Assembly: GCA_030620735.1 (NCBI GenBank)
Contig: JAUXDV010000112.1
Span: 1-6,419 of the forward strand
Source: Gammaproteobacteria bacterium
GTDB lineage: Bacteria > Pseudomonadota > Gammaproteobacteria > Chromatiales > Chromatiaceae
DNA: 6,419 bases
Direction of reading: 5' to 3'
The notes below the pieces were generated by a model. That model saw only the letters and a program-made list of their open reading frames with translations. It did not search any database and was not told where the DNA came from. Each line of letters starts with the position of its first letter. The stretch's first letter is position 1. This document shows positions 1 through 5,401 of this stretch, one piece after another. The position numbers and the translations under genes were made by a program.

Positions 1-40
1 TCTCCCGGTTCAGGCGGAGATCGACAAATCCGTCACTCAT
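1..40 (-). CDS. Start of an unidentified gene, cut by the window edge; likely partner of the MotA/ExbB-type channel
   Basis: On the minus strand an ATG at 40-38 opens a frame reading MSDGFVDLRLNRE before the window ends. It overlaps the last 8 nt of the upstream channel gene (whose TGA is at 35-33), the usual arrangement for translationally coupled partners. Ahead of it there is only a weak purine-rich stretch, so translation probably depends on coupling. MotA, TolQ and ExbB family genes are typically followed by a MotB, TolR, ExbD or OmpA-like partner, so that is the best guess. Thirteen residues are too few to identify a family. Confidence 0.55.
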   Translation of the reverse strand, partial: MSDGFVDLRLNRE

Positions 41-974
41 CGTTTTCTTTCTCGTGCTCGATACGGAAACCGTGGCGCAGAATGGTTTTCAACTCCTCCA
101 TGTGTGTCGGAAATGCGTCAGTCTGGGTTTTAAAGCTGATAACAGCCTGCGCCATGGCATGCTCCATGGCGCCAAACTGTTTCTGGGAGTGATCCATCTT
201 TTTAGTCAACTCCTGCAGCAAACGCATCAGGCTGGTGAGTTCATAAACGATATTTTCATTGGTGACCTGGAATTTAGGGGAGAGATAAGCCGTTGTGACC
301 TGTTCTATGCCGCTCACCAGGTTTGTCTGTACATTGGTCAATTTGAGATAGAAGTAACCGAAGAAGAGGTAACAGGCAATGGCAGTCATGGTAGTTGACA
401 GCGCCGTTGACATTCCATGGATGACAAGCCCCATGCCGCTGGAGTCAACATGACCTTCAAACATACTGGATGCGCCGATCAATGCTATGGAGAGCGAAAC
501 AATGGTGCCGAAAACACCGGTCAGTATGAGGACGTTGTTGATGTATCGCGGGAGATTGATCCTGGTGCTTTCATTGGCGACCAGTGTGGATGCAAGTGCG
601 CCGTGATTGATCGGGGTGCGGCTTTCGTAGAGGCGCTGCATCATCAGGTAGCGGGTGCTGATCATATTTCTGGTGCTCATATCCTGCAACGGATTGTCCG
701 GATCTTCCTGCATGTTGCCCATGAAGGTACTGAGTGCTTTCTCTTCACGCGCATAGCCGCCCAGGGCGACGATAATGCGGAATATACCGAGAAAGAAGAG
801 CACCAGGATGAGGCTGTTGATAATGATGCCCACATCGGAAAGCTGGTTGGTCAAATAGATATCCTTGATTTTTCCGTATTGCCACGCAACCAATGAGGCG
901 ACAATGATGCCGGACAGCAGCATTTGCAGCAGTACTGAGCGGCTGTAGGCACGACGAAACTGTATGAGCTCCAA
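33..974 (-). CDS. MotA/TolQ/ExbB proton-channel family inner-membrane protein
   Basis: This 313-residue protein has the layout of the MotA/TolQ/ExbB family, which uses proton or sodium flow to power work in the envelope. Hydrophobic helices lie near residues 14-31, 47-71, 146-168 and 187-212. A cytoplasmic loop of about 75 residues separates helices 2 and 3, as in MotA. Helix 3 carries the family-like glycine pattern LTGVFGTIVSL (151-161). Helix 4 begins GMSTALSTTMTA (187-198), matching the conserved Ala/Thr-rich pore helix. After helix 4 a tail of about 100 residues (213-313) is polar and heptad-like, probably a short coiled coil. The start is TTG at 974-972, chosen because GGAG sits 7 nt upstream and no in-frame ATG precedes it. 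The tail is far shorter than I recall for ZorA of Zorya defence systems, and no flagellar or Tol genes are nearby, so the specific role is unknown. Confidence 0.82.
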   Translation of the reverse strand: MELIQFRRAYSRSVLLQMLLSGIIVASLVAWQYGKIKDIYLTNQLSDVGIIINSLILVLFFLGIFRIIVALGGYAREEKALSTFMGNMQEDPDNPLQDMSTRNMISTRYLMMQRLYESRTPINHGALASTLVANESTRINLPRYINNVLILTGVFGTIVSLSIALIGASSMFEGHVDSSGMGLVIHGMSTALSTTMTAIACYLFFGYFYLKLTNVQTNLVSGIEQVTTAYLSPKFQVTNENIVYELTSLMRLLQELTKKMDHSQKQFGAMEHAMAQAVISFKTQTDAFPTHMEELKTILRHGFRIEHEKENDE

Positions 975-981
975 GATGATA

Positions 982-985
982 CTCC
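982..985 (-). promoter_or_regulatory. Ribosome binding site fixing a TTG start
   Basis: The minus strand reads GGAG here, followed by 7 nt and then the TTG at 974-972. This spacing is near ideal and supports the non-ATG start of the channel gene. Confidence 0.7.
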
Positions 986-1043
986 GTGGTGATGAGGCTG
1001 AAATTCGTTGGTCAGTATTTTAGCATAACCTTATAAACGAAGC

Positions 1044-1122
1044 AGCTCTTAAGGAGCCTCTGAATAAAACCATGAGATGGGAGCGCAGGAAGAGCGAAGC
1101 GACTTGATCAGAGCTTTTTCAG
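1044..1122. repeat. Possible insertion-element remnant or small inverted repeat
   Basis: CTCTGA (1058-1063) is inverted as TCAGAG (1108-1113), and AGCTCT (1044-1049) as AGAGCT (1110-1115). CTGAA (1060-1064) is also mirrored by TTCAG (1118-1122). The string GAGCCTCTGAATAA resembles the terminal sequences of some IS5-like elements as I remember them, but no transposase or target-site duplication is visible. The repeats are short and could be chance. Confidence 0.22.
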
Positions 1123-1153
1123 TAGCAGTAATATGTAAAGAAGCGATCTGTAG

Positions 1154-1183
1154 CTGACAATCAGCATGCTTGTCGGCTATAAT
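1154..1183 (+). promoter_or_regulatory. Sigma70-like promoter, strongest candidate upstream of the amidase operon
   Basis: CTGACA (1154-1159, five of six -35 consensus bases) and a perfect TATAAT (1178-1183) are separated by 18 nt. Transcription would begin near 1190, giving the amidase gene a leader of about 200 nt that includes the 1312-1367 inverted repeat. It could instead drive a small RNA ending in the spacer. The call rests on consensus match alone. Confidence 0.5.
1156..1174. promoter_or_regulatory. Imperfect dyad between the -35 and -10, possible operator
   Basis: The 19-nt stretch has inverted half-sites GACAA (1156-1160) and TTGTC (1170-1174), plus an inner CA/TG pair, giving seven of nine symmetric positions. 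It overlaps the -35 box and the spacer of the promoter, where a repressor would compete with RNA polymerase. A second short dyad, GCTGA/TCAGC (1153-1165), overlaps it. No regulator in the window is an obvious binder. Confidence 0.3.
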
Positions 1184-1242
1184 TATAAAACTTCATGATA
1201 TTCCTGCGTTTCTAAATTTTCTTTAAAGTATATTGTTTTAAG

Positions 1243-1270
1243 TAGACACTGGGAATATACTCTATATACT
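1243..1270 (+). promoter_or_regulatory. Second sigma70-like promoter, nearer the amidase gene
   Basis: TAGACA (1243-1248, five of six -35 bases) and TATACT (1265-1270, five of six -10 bases) are 16 nt apart. An overlapping alternative is TTGTTT (1233-1238) with TATACT (1256-1261), spaced 17 nt. The surrounding DNA is very AT-rich, which favours promoter function but also raises the chance of spurious matches. Transcription would start near 1277. Confidence 0.4.
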
Positions 1271-1311
1271 AGATATATATGGAGAAATACTCTTTCTGGT
1301 AGGTGAGCTCT

Positions 1312-1367
1312 GGTTTATTCATAGAATCCTGTCATTGCAAGCAGAGTGCGTCAATGACGAATAAACC
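1312..1367 (+). promoter_or_regulatory. Bulged inverted repeat in the amidase leader
   Basis: The right arm CAATGACGAATAAACC (1352-1367) is uninterrupted. It pairs perfectly with two left segments, GGTTTATTC (1312-1320) and GTCATTG (1331-1337), which are separated by a 10-nt bulge (1321-1330). The loop is 14 nt (1338-1351). That makes 16 base pairs in all, and weaker pairing continues outward to about 1306/1373. The bulge can also form a small ATTC/GAAT hairpin (1317-1327). It ends 28 nt before the amidase start and has no following T-run, so it is not a standard terminator. It may be a leader RNA structure, a protein-binding dyad, or an old mobile repeat. Confidence 0.5.
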
Positions 1368-1395
1368 TGATCTTCCTTGAAATTATGAGTCCTGA

Positions 1396-2877
1396 ATGAG
1401 TGGTAGATCAATGAAAAAGTTATTTCTACTGTTTAGCGTGCTCTTTTATTGTCTCCTGAGCGAGAGTGTTGTTGCCGGCGTCACCGTCAATGGCGTGCGC
1501 AGCTGGACAGCGCCTGAACGCACCCGCCTGGTGTTTGATCTATCAGAACCTGTGAAGTACAAGGTCACTCAGGTTCCCGACTCCCTCCTGCTGAAGTTGA
1601 AGATCTTTCGAAGTCGACTCAATGCGGAGATCCCTGCTTTCAACAAGCATAAGGTCATCTCGTCTATCGCAACGAATCCCCTGAATACAAAGAGTGTCGA
1701 GATTCAATTCAAACTCAGGAGGGCCGTCAAGGTCAAGAGCTTTCAGCTGGATCCGGGGGGGCGTTACGGCTATCGCCTGGTGCTGGATCTCTACGAGAAG
1801 AAACAACACGACAAACCGCAAGTGGTGAAAAAACAGACGCGAAAGAGCAACAAAAAGAGCAACAAGAATAGCAACAAGAATAGCAACAAGAAGCAGACTC
1901 TGGCAGCGAAGGTCAGCGAGCAGATCGCGTTAAAAAAACAACCGAAAGCAGTGAAACAGGCGCCGCCTGTACTGCCGGAAGCTGCAAAAAAAGTGCGCGG
2001 ACGGGATATCGTCATCGCCATTGATGCCGGACATGGTGGTGAGGACTCCGGCGCCATGGGCAGCAATGGGACCTATGAAAAAGATGTGGTTCTGGAGATT
2101 GCCAGGAACCTGAAAAAGCTTCTGGACGAGGAGGGTGGTATGCGCGGCGTACTGGTGCGCAAGTCGGATTACTACATTTCCTTGCGTAAGCGTATGGAGA
2201 TTGCGCGCAAGCAGCATGCGGATTTCTTTGTCTCTATACACGCGGATGCTTTTCCGGACCCATCAGCCAGGGGGTCATCTGTCTATGTGCTGTCGAACAA
2301 AGGGGCGTCCAGTGAGGCGGCTTTTTGGTTGGCTGAGCGTGAGAACCAGGCTGATCTGGTTGGCGGCGTCAGCCTGGATGACAAAGATGAAGTGCTGGCA
2401 TCCGTGTTGCTGGATCTTTCCCAGGCGGTGAGCAGGCAGGTGAGTCATGAGGTGGCGCAGATGACAGTCAGGAATTTAAGGAAGGCTGGCACGGTTCACT
2501 TTGGCGAGGTTCAAAAAGCGGAGTTTGCGGTTCTGAAATCACCGGATATTCCATCGATGCTGGTGGAAGTGGCTTTTATCTCCAATCCAATGGAGGAGGC
2601 AAAGCTGCGTGACGAGGCACAGCAGGAGGCTTTTGCACAGGCTATGCTTGCGGGAATACGCCGTCATTTTCATCGCGCTCCGCCCCCTGGCAGCTGGCTG
2701 GCAATGCGTTATAAACCAAAAATACAGGGAAGACAATATGTGATCGTAGCTGGAGATACACTGTCTGAAATAGCACATCGTTATCAGGTGAGCCTCTCGC
2801 GCCTGAAAGACCTCAACCAGCTTGGGCAGAATGATATTCGTGCCGGACAGGTATTGAAAATACCTGCCGATAGTTAG
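1396..2877 (+). CDS. amiB: Periplasmic N-acetylmuramoyl-L-alanine amidase (AMIN-Amidase_3-LysM)
   Basis: This zinc amidase cleaves the bond between N-acetylmuramic acid and L-alanine in peptidoglycan, splitting septal wall between daughter cells. A Sec signal peptide covers about residues 1-27 (SVVA|G). An AMIN localisation domain spans about 28-133. A Lys/Asn/Ser-rich linker follows (about 134-200), then Amidase_3 (about 204-425) and one LysM wall-binding domain (about 447-490). Predicted zinc ligands are His213 in DAGHGG, Glu228 and His282 in SIHAD; Glu391 in VEVAF is the predicted catalytic residue. Residues 312-345 (RENQADLVGGVSLDDKDEVL onward) match the insertion that in AmiB/AmiC occludes the active site until EnvC or NlpD relieves it, so this copy is probably activator-controlled. 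Pseudomonas AmiB has the same domain order. The start is uncertain: ATG at 1411 gives a tidier signal peptide (MKKLFLLF), and neither start has a good ribosome site. The usual neighbours tsaE and mutL are absent. Confidence 0.93.
   Translation: MSGRSMKKLFLLFSVLFYCLLSESVVAGVTVNGVRSWTAPERTRLVFDLSEPVKYKVTQVPDSLLLKLKIFRSRLNAEIPAFNKHKVISSIATNPLNTKSVEIQFKLRRAVKVKSFQLDPGGRYGYRLVLDLYEKKQHDKPQVVKKQTRKSNKKSNKNSNKNSNKKQTLAAKVSEQIALKKQPKAVKQAPPVLPEAAKKVRGRDIVIAIDAGHGGEDSGAMGSNGTYEKDVVLEIARNLKKLLDEEGGMRGVLVRKSDYYISLRKRMEIARKQHADFFVSIHADAFPDPSARGSSVYVLSNKGASSEAAFWLAERENQADLVGGVSLDDKDEVLASVLLDLSQAVSRQVSHEVAQMTVRNLRKAGTVHFGEVQKAEFAVLKSPDIPSMLVEVAFISNPMEEAKLRDEAQQEAFAQAMLAGIRRHFHRAPPPGSWLAMRYKPKIQGRQYVIVAGDTLSEIAHRYQVSLSRLKDLNQLGQNDIRAGQVLKIPADS
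1846..1893 (+). repeat. Four 12-bp tandem repeats inside the amidase linker
   Basis: Four in-frame 12-nt units based on AGCAACAAGAAT encode SNKK, SNKN, SNKN and SNKK (residues 151-166). The repeats lengthen the positively charged linker between the AMIN and catalytic domains. The two middle units are identical and the outer two differ by one to three bases, as expected from slippage. Copy number may vary between strains without shifting the frame. Confidence 0.85.
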
Positions 2878-2904
2878 TGTGGATCAGGATCAGCAAATCG
2901 ATTC

Positions 2905-4416
2905 ATGATGGCCACCCTGAAACTTCGCCGCGTTGCAATTGATACATACAGGGAGAATGTCGCCTTTCTGCATCGTGATTGTGAAACCTATCGCAGTGAA
3001 GGCTTCCAGGCGTTGAGCAAGATCGAGATTTACAGGGATGAGAACAGAGAAAAGAATGGTGTGCCGGTCATCGCGGTGCTCAATGTGGTTGATGACGCGG
3101 CCATCACCCAGCCTGGTGAACTGGGCCTCAGCGAGCAGGTGTATGCACAGCTGGCGCTGCCGGAAGGTACGCCGGTGTGCGTTGCACAGGCGGCCCCTCC
3201 CGTTTCCCTCAAGGCGGTTCTTCGCAAGATAGCCGGAGAGCGGCTTGTATTCGAGGAGTATATGGGAATTACACGGGATATCGTCGAAAACCGCTATTCA
3301 CGCATTGAGATGGCAGCATTTCTGGTCTCCTGTTCGCAAAATGGTTTGGAACGGGAGGAGGTGCTGAGTCTCGCCCGTGCCATGGTGGAGACAGGTGACC
3401 GCCTGGACTGGGGCGAGCCCCTGGTGGTAGACAAACACTCTATCGGTGGTATCCCCGGGAACCGGACTTCGCTGCTGGTGGCGCCGATTGTTGCAGCCCA
3501 CGGCATGTTGATACCAAAAACATCCAGCAGAGCCATTACTTCACCTGCCGGCACGGCCGACACCATGGAGGTGCTCGCCAATGTCGATCTCGATCCCGGT
3601 AGATTGCACGATATCGTCCAGCAGCAGCGAGGCTGCCTGGCCTGGGGCGGAACCGCTAGATTAGCGCCGGTGGATGACATCTTGATTTCGGTCGAGCGTC
3701 CGCTCTCCATGGACTCTCCGGGACAGCTGGTGGCCTCTATCCTGTCTAAAAAAGTTGCAGCAGGCGTCACCCATCTATTGGTCGATATCCCGCTCGGGCC
3801 CACGGCCAAGGTGCGCAGCCAGGCGGCGGCATTGCAACTGCGCAAGCTGTTTGAATATGTCGGTGACAGGATGGGATTGCACCTGGAAGTGATGATTACC
3901 GATGGTAAGCAGCCCATCGGCAGGGGGGTTGGGCCGGTGCTGGAGGTGCGTGACGTGATGCAGGTTCTGAACAATGATTCTGAAGCACCACGACCCCTGC
4001 GTGAGAAGGCGCTGAGACTGGCCGGCCGTATCCTGGAATTTGATCCCGATGTGCGGGGCGGCCAGGGCTATATCATTGCCAGGGATATTCTCGATTCCGG
4101 CCGCGCGTTGGCGAAGATGCAGGGGATCATTCAGGCGCAGGGGAAGAATCAGACCCGGCAGCTGCCAGGGCGTCTGCAGTTTCAGGTGGCGGCGCCTGAG
4201 GCTGGCATGGTGAGTGCAATCGATAATTTTCAGATTGCGCATATAGCTCGTCTGGCCGGTGCGCCGATTGACAAGGGGGCCGGAGTTGATCTGCACAAAA
4301 GGTGTGGGGATCGAGTCGGGCAGGATGAGCCTCTGTACACCATCCATGCTGAATTTCCGGCAAACTTCACCTTTGCAAGGGAGGCGGCGGAGATTGATAA
4401 CGGATTTCAAATCTGA
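2905..4416 (+). CDS. Type 2 thymidine phosphorylase / AMP phosphorylase-like enzyme
   Basis: This enzyme uses phosphate to split a nucleoside or nucleotide into free base and a ribose phosphate. Its length (503 residues) and motifs fit the archaeal/gammaproteobacterial subfamily rather than ordinary DeoA (about 440). Residues 1-90 form the extra N-terminal domain of this subfamily. The phosphate-binding segment KHSIGGIPGNRTSL is at 177-190, SSRAITSPAGTADTMEVL at 207-224, SKKVAAGVTH at 281-290, and GRGVGPVLEVRDVMQVL at 339-355. The C-terminal domain covers about 415-503. Archaeal members act on AMP and other NMPs, giving ribose 1,5-bisphosphate; bacterial members are usually only labelled putative thymidine phosphorylases, so the substrate here is open. 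It starts 27 nt after the amidase stop. ATG at 2905 and 2908 are adjacent alternatives, and the ribosome site is weak (AGGAT, 2886-2890). It is followed 12 nt later by the PRPP synthetase homologue. Confidence 0.9.
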   Translation: MMATLKLRRVAIDTYRENVAFLHRDCETYRSEGFQALSKIEIYRDENREKNGVPVIAVLNVVDDAAITQPGELGLSEQVYAQLALPEGTPVCVAQAAPPVSLKAVLRKIAGERLVFEEYMGITRDIVENRYSRIEMAAFLVSCSQNGLEREEVLSLARAMVETGDRLDWGEPLVVDKHSIGGIPGNRTSLLVAPIVAAHGMLIPKTSSRAITSPAGTADTMEVLANVDLDPGRLHDIVQQQRGCLAWGGTARLAPVDDILISVERPLSMDSPGQLVASILSKKVAAGVTHLLVDIPLGPTAKVRSQAAALQLRKLFEYVGDRMGLHLEVMITDGKQPIGRGVGPVLEVRDVMQVLNNDSEAPRPLREKALRLAGRILEFDPDVRGGQGYIIARDILDSGRALAKMQGIIQAQGKNQTRQLPGRLQFQVAAPEAGMVSAIDNFQIAHIARLAGAPIDKGAGVDLHKRCGDRVGQDEPLYTIHAEFPANFTFAREAAEIDNGFQI

Positions 4417-4418
4417 AC

Positions 4419-4423
4419 GGAGG
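4419..4423 (+). promoter_or_regulatory. Ribosome binding site deciding the pyrophosphokinase start
   Basis: GGAGG lies 5 nt before ATG at 4429, within the 12-nt gap after the phosphorylase stop. The in-frame TTG at 4426 would sit only 2 nt from it, so ATG 4429 is preferred. This is the best ribosome site of the rightward operon. Confidence 0.75.
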
Positions 4424-4428
4424 AGTTG

Positions 4429-5343
4429 ATGCAATCATGCCGTAGTGACGGACTGCTTCTTGGCTTTCCGGAATACCGGGAAGCAGCCATACGCCTGGCA
4501 AAAGCAGCCGGCCTCTCTTATGCCGAGGTGGATATCCACACTTTTCCCGATGGTGAAAGTCGCCTGCTCCTGCCTGAAAAACTACCGTCACGGGTTGCAT
4601 TCTGCCGCAGTCTTGATCGGCCCAACGGCAAATTGCTGGAGCTCATATTGGCTGCGGCCGGCGCCAGGGAGCAGGGGGTGGAACACTGTACGCTTATCGC
4701 CCCCTATCTTTGCTATATGCGTCAGGACAAGGCCTTCTCGCCGGGAGAGATCGTCAGCCAGCGCATCATTGGAAGACTGATTGCAGACTATTTTTCCGAA
4801 GTGCTAACCGTTGACGCGCACCTTCATCGCATCTCACGCTTATCAGAAGCCATCCCCGCCAGGGTTGCATTAAATCTGAAAGCCACCAGGCCCATGGCGC
4901 ATTTTCTGGCCTCCCGGTTTGAGAATCCCCTGCTGGTTGGCCCTGATCAGGAGTCTGAACAGTGGGTTGCCGCTATCGCCGCCTATGACAAGCTGGATTA
5001 TGTCGTGGCGAGCAAGCAGCGCTTTGGGGACAAGGATGTGGTGGTGAAGCTTCCACCCGCTTCATATCAGGGAAGAGATATCGTGCTGCTGGATGACGTG
5101 GCCAGCACCGGAAAAACCCTGGAGGTTGCAGCCAGGGAGCTTGAATCCCATGCGCCTGGCTCCATCTCGGTACTGGTGACGCATGCGCTGTTTGTCGGCG
5201 ATGCACGACACAGACTCGCTGCAGCAGGAGTCGAAAACATCTGGAGTTGCGACAGCATTCCACATCAGAGTAATGCAGTGCATCTCGATGAGATGCTGGG
5301 GAATGCACTGGCAGATGTTTTTGCCGGAGCATGTAGAGAGTAG
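4429..5343 (+). CDS. Ribose-phosphate pyrophosphokinase (PRPP synthetase) homologue
   Basis: Family members transfer pyrophosphate from ATP to ribose 5-phosphate, making PRPP for nucleotide, histidine and tryptophan synthesis and base salvage. The protein has 304 residues. Visible motifs are FPDGE (39-43), RQDKAFSPGE (98-107), TVDAHLHR (127-134, with the conserved Asp129 and His131), GPDQESEQW (171-179), a flexible-loop Lys196/Arg198 pair, and the PRPP-binding loop LLDDVASTGKT (220-230). The RQDKAF..GE form looks more like archaeal enzymes than the RQDRKAR of the common bacterial Prs. It is probably a second, specialised copy, since bacteria normally keep an essential prs elsewhere; that gene is outside this window. 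Tight linkage with the phosphorylase suggests a shared salvage role. Whether it makes PRPP efficiently, or uses a different sugar phosphate, cannot be told from sequence. Confidence 0.88.
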   Translation: MQSCRSDGLLLGFPEYREAAIRLAKAAGLSYAEVDIHTFPDGESRLLLPEKLPSRVAFCRSLDRPNGKLLELILAAAGAREQGVEHCTLIAPYLCYMRQDKAFSPGEIVSQRIIGRLIADYFSEVLTVDAHLHRISRLSEAIPARVALNLKATRPMAHFLASRFENPLLVGPDQESEQWVAAIAAYDKLDYVVASKQRFGDKDVVVKLPPASYQGRDIVLLDDVASTGKTLEVAARELESHAPGSISVLVTHALFVGDARHRLAAAGVENIWSCDSIPHQSNAVHLDEMLGNALADVFAGACRE

Positions 5344-5374
5344 TACCTCAATAACCGCGTGCATTGTTTGAATC

Positions 5375-5401
5375 TGCAGACTGCCAACTGCAAACTTTTT
5401 T
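5375..5401 (+). terminator. Weak intrinsic terminator after the rightward operon
   Basis: A 5-bp stem, TGCAG (5375-5379) with CTGCA (5388-5392), has an 8-nt loop and is followed 3 nt later by six T residues (5396-5401). Outer GTT/AAC pairs may extend it across a bulge. It lies in the 56-bp gap between convergent genes, where a terminator is expected. The stem is short and not GC-rich, so read-through into the antisense of the NYN gene is possible. Confidence 0.38.

Larger units (their letters stand above)
975..1395. other. Divergent intergenic region, about 420 bp, no gene seen
   Basis: This AT-rich spacer separates the leftward channel gene from the rightward amidase operon. I see no convincing coding sequence: the rightward frames carry only very short ORFs, for example seven codons from ATG at 1279 with no ribosome site. 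It does contain possible transposon-end remnants (1044-1122), two sigma70-like rightward promoters (1154-1183 and 1243-1270), and a bulged inverted repeat (1312-1367). I did not find a good leftward promoter for the channel gene; the best -10-like sequence (TAAAAT on the minus strand, near 1017-1022) lacks a matching -35. Confidence 0.7.

Noticed and set aside
417..896. 159-codon open frame on the plus strand opposite the channel gene
   Set aside because: It is antisense to a gene with clear membrane helices and family motifs. Its own translation is Cys/His/Asp-rich with no recognisable domain or ribosome site.
33..974. ZorA of a Zorya anti-phage system
   Set aside because: The protein shares the MotA-like channel part but lacks the long C-terminal tail, and no helicase or nuclease partner is visible. 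It cannot be excluded until the sequence to the left is read.
1279..1302. Seven-codon leader peptide MEKYSFW
   Set aside because: There is no ribosome binding site, no run of regulatory codons and no attenuator pair, so it is most likely chance.
1846..1893. CRISPR-like repeat
   Set aside because: The units are only 12 bp, directly adjacent with no spacers, and lie in frame in a coding gene.
3294..3974. 226-codon minus-strand open frame inside the phosphorylase gene
   Set aside because: It is a shadow of a well-supported enzyme gene; the translation is low-information and lacks family motifs.
4429..5343. PhnN-type ribose 1,5-bisphosphate phosphokinase, which would directly use the product of an AMP phosphorylase
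   Set aside because: PhnN is an unrelated P-loop kinase of about 190 residues. This protein has PRPP synthetase motifs and no P-loop, so only the pathway idea, not the family, is compatible.
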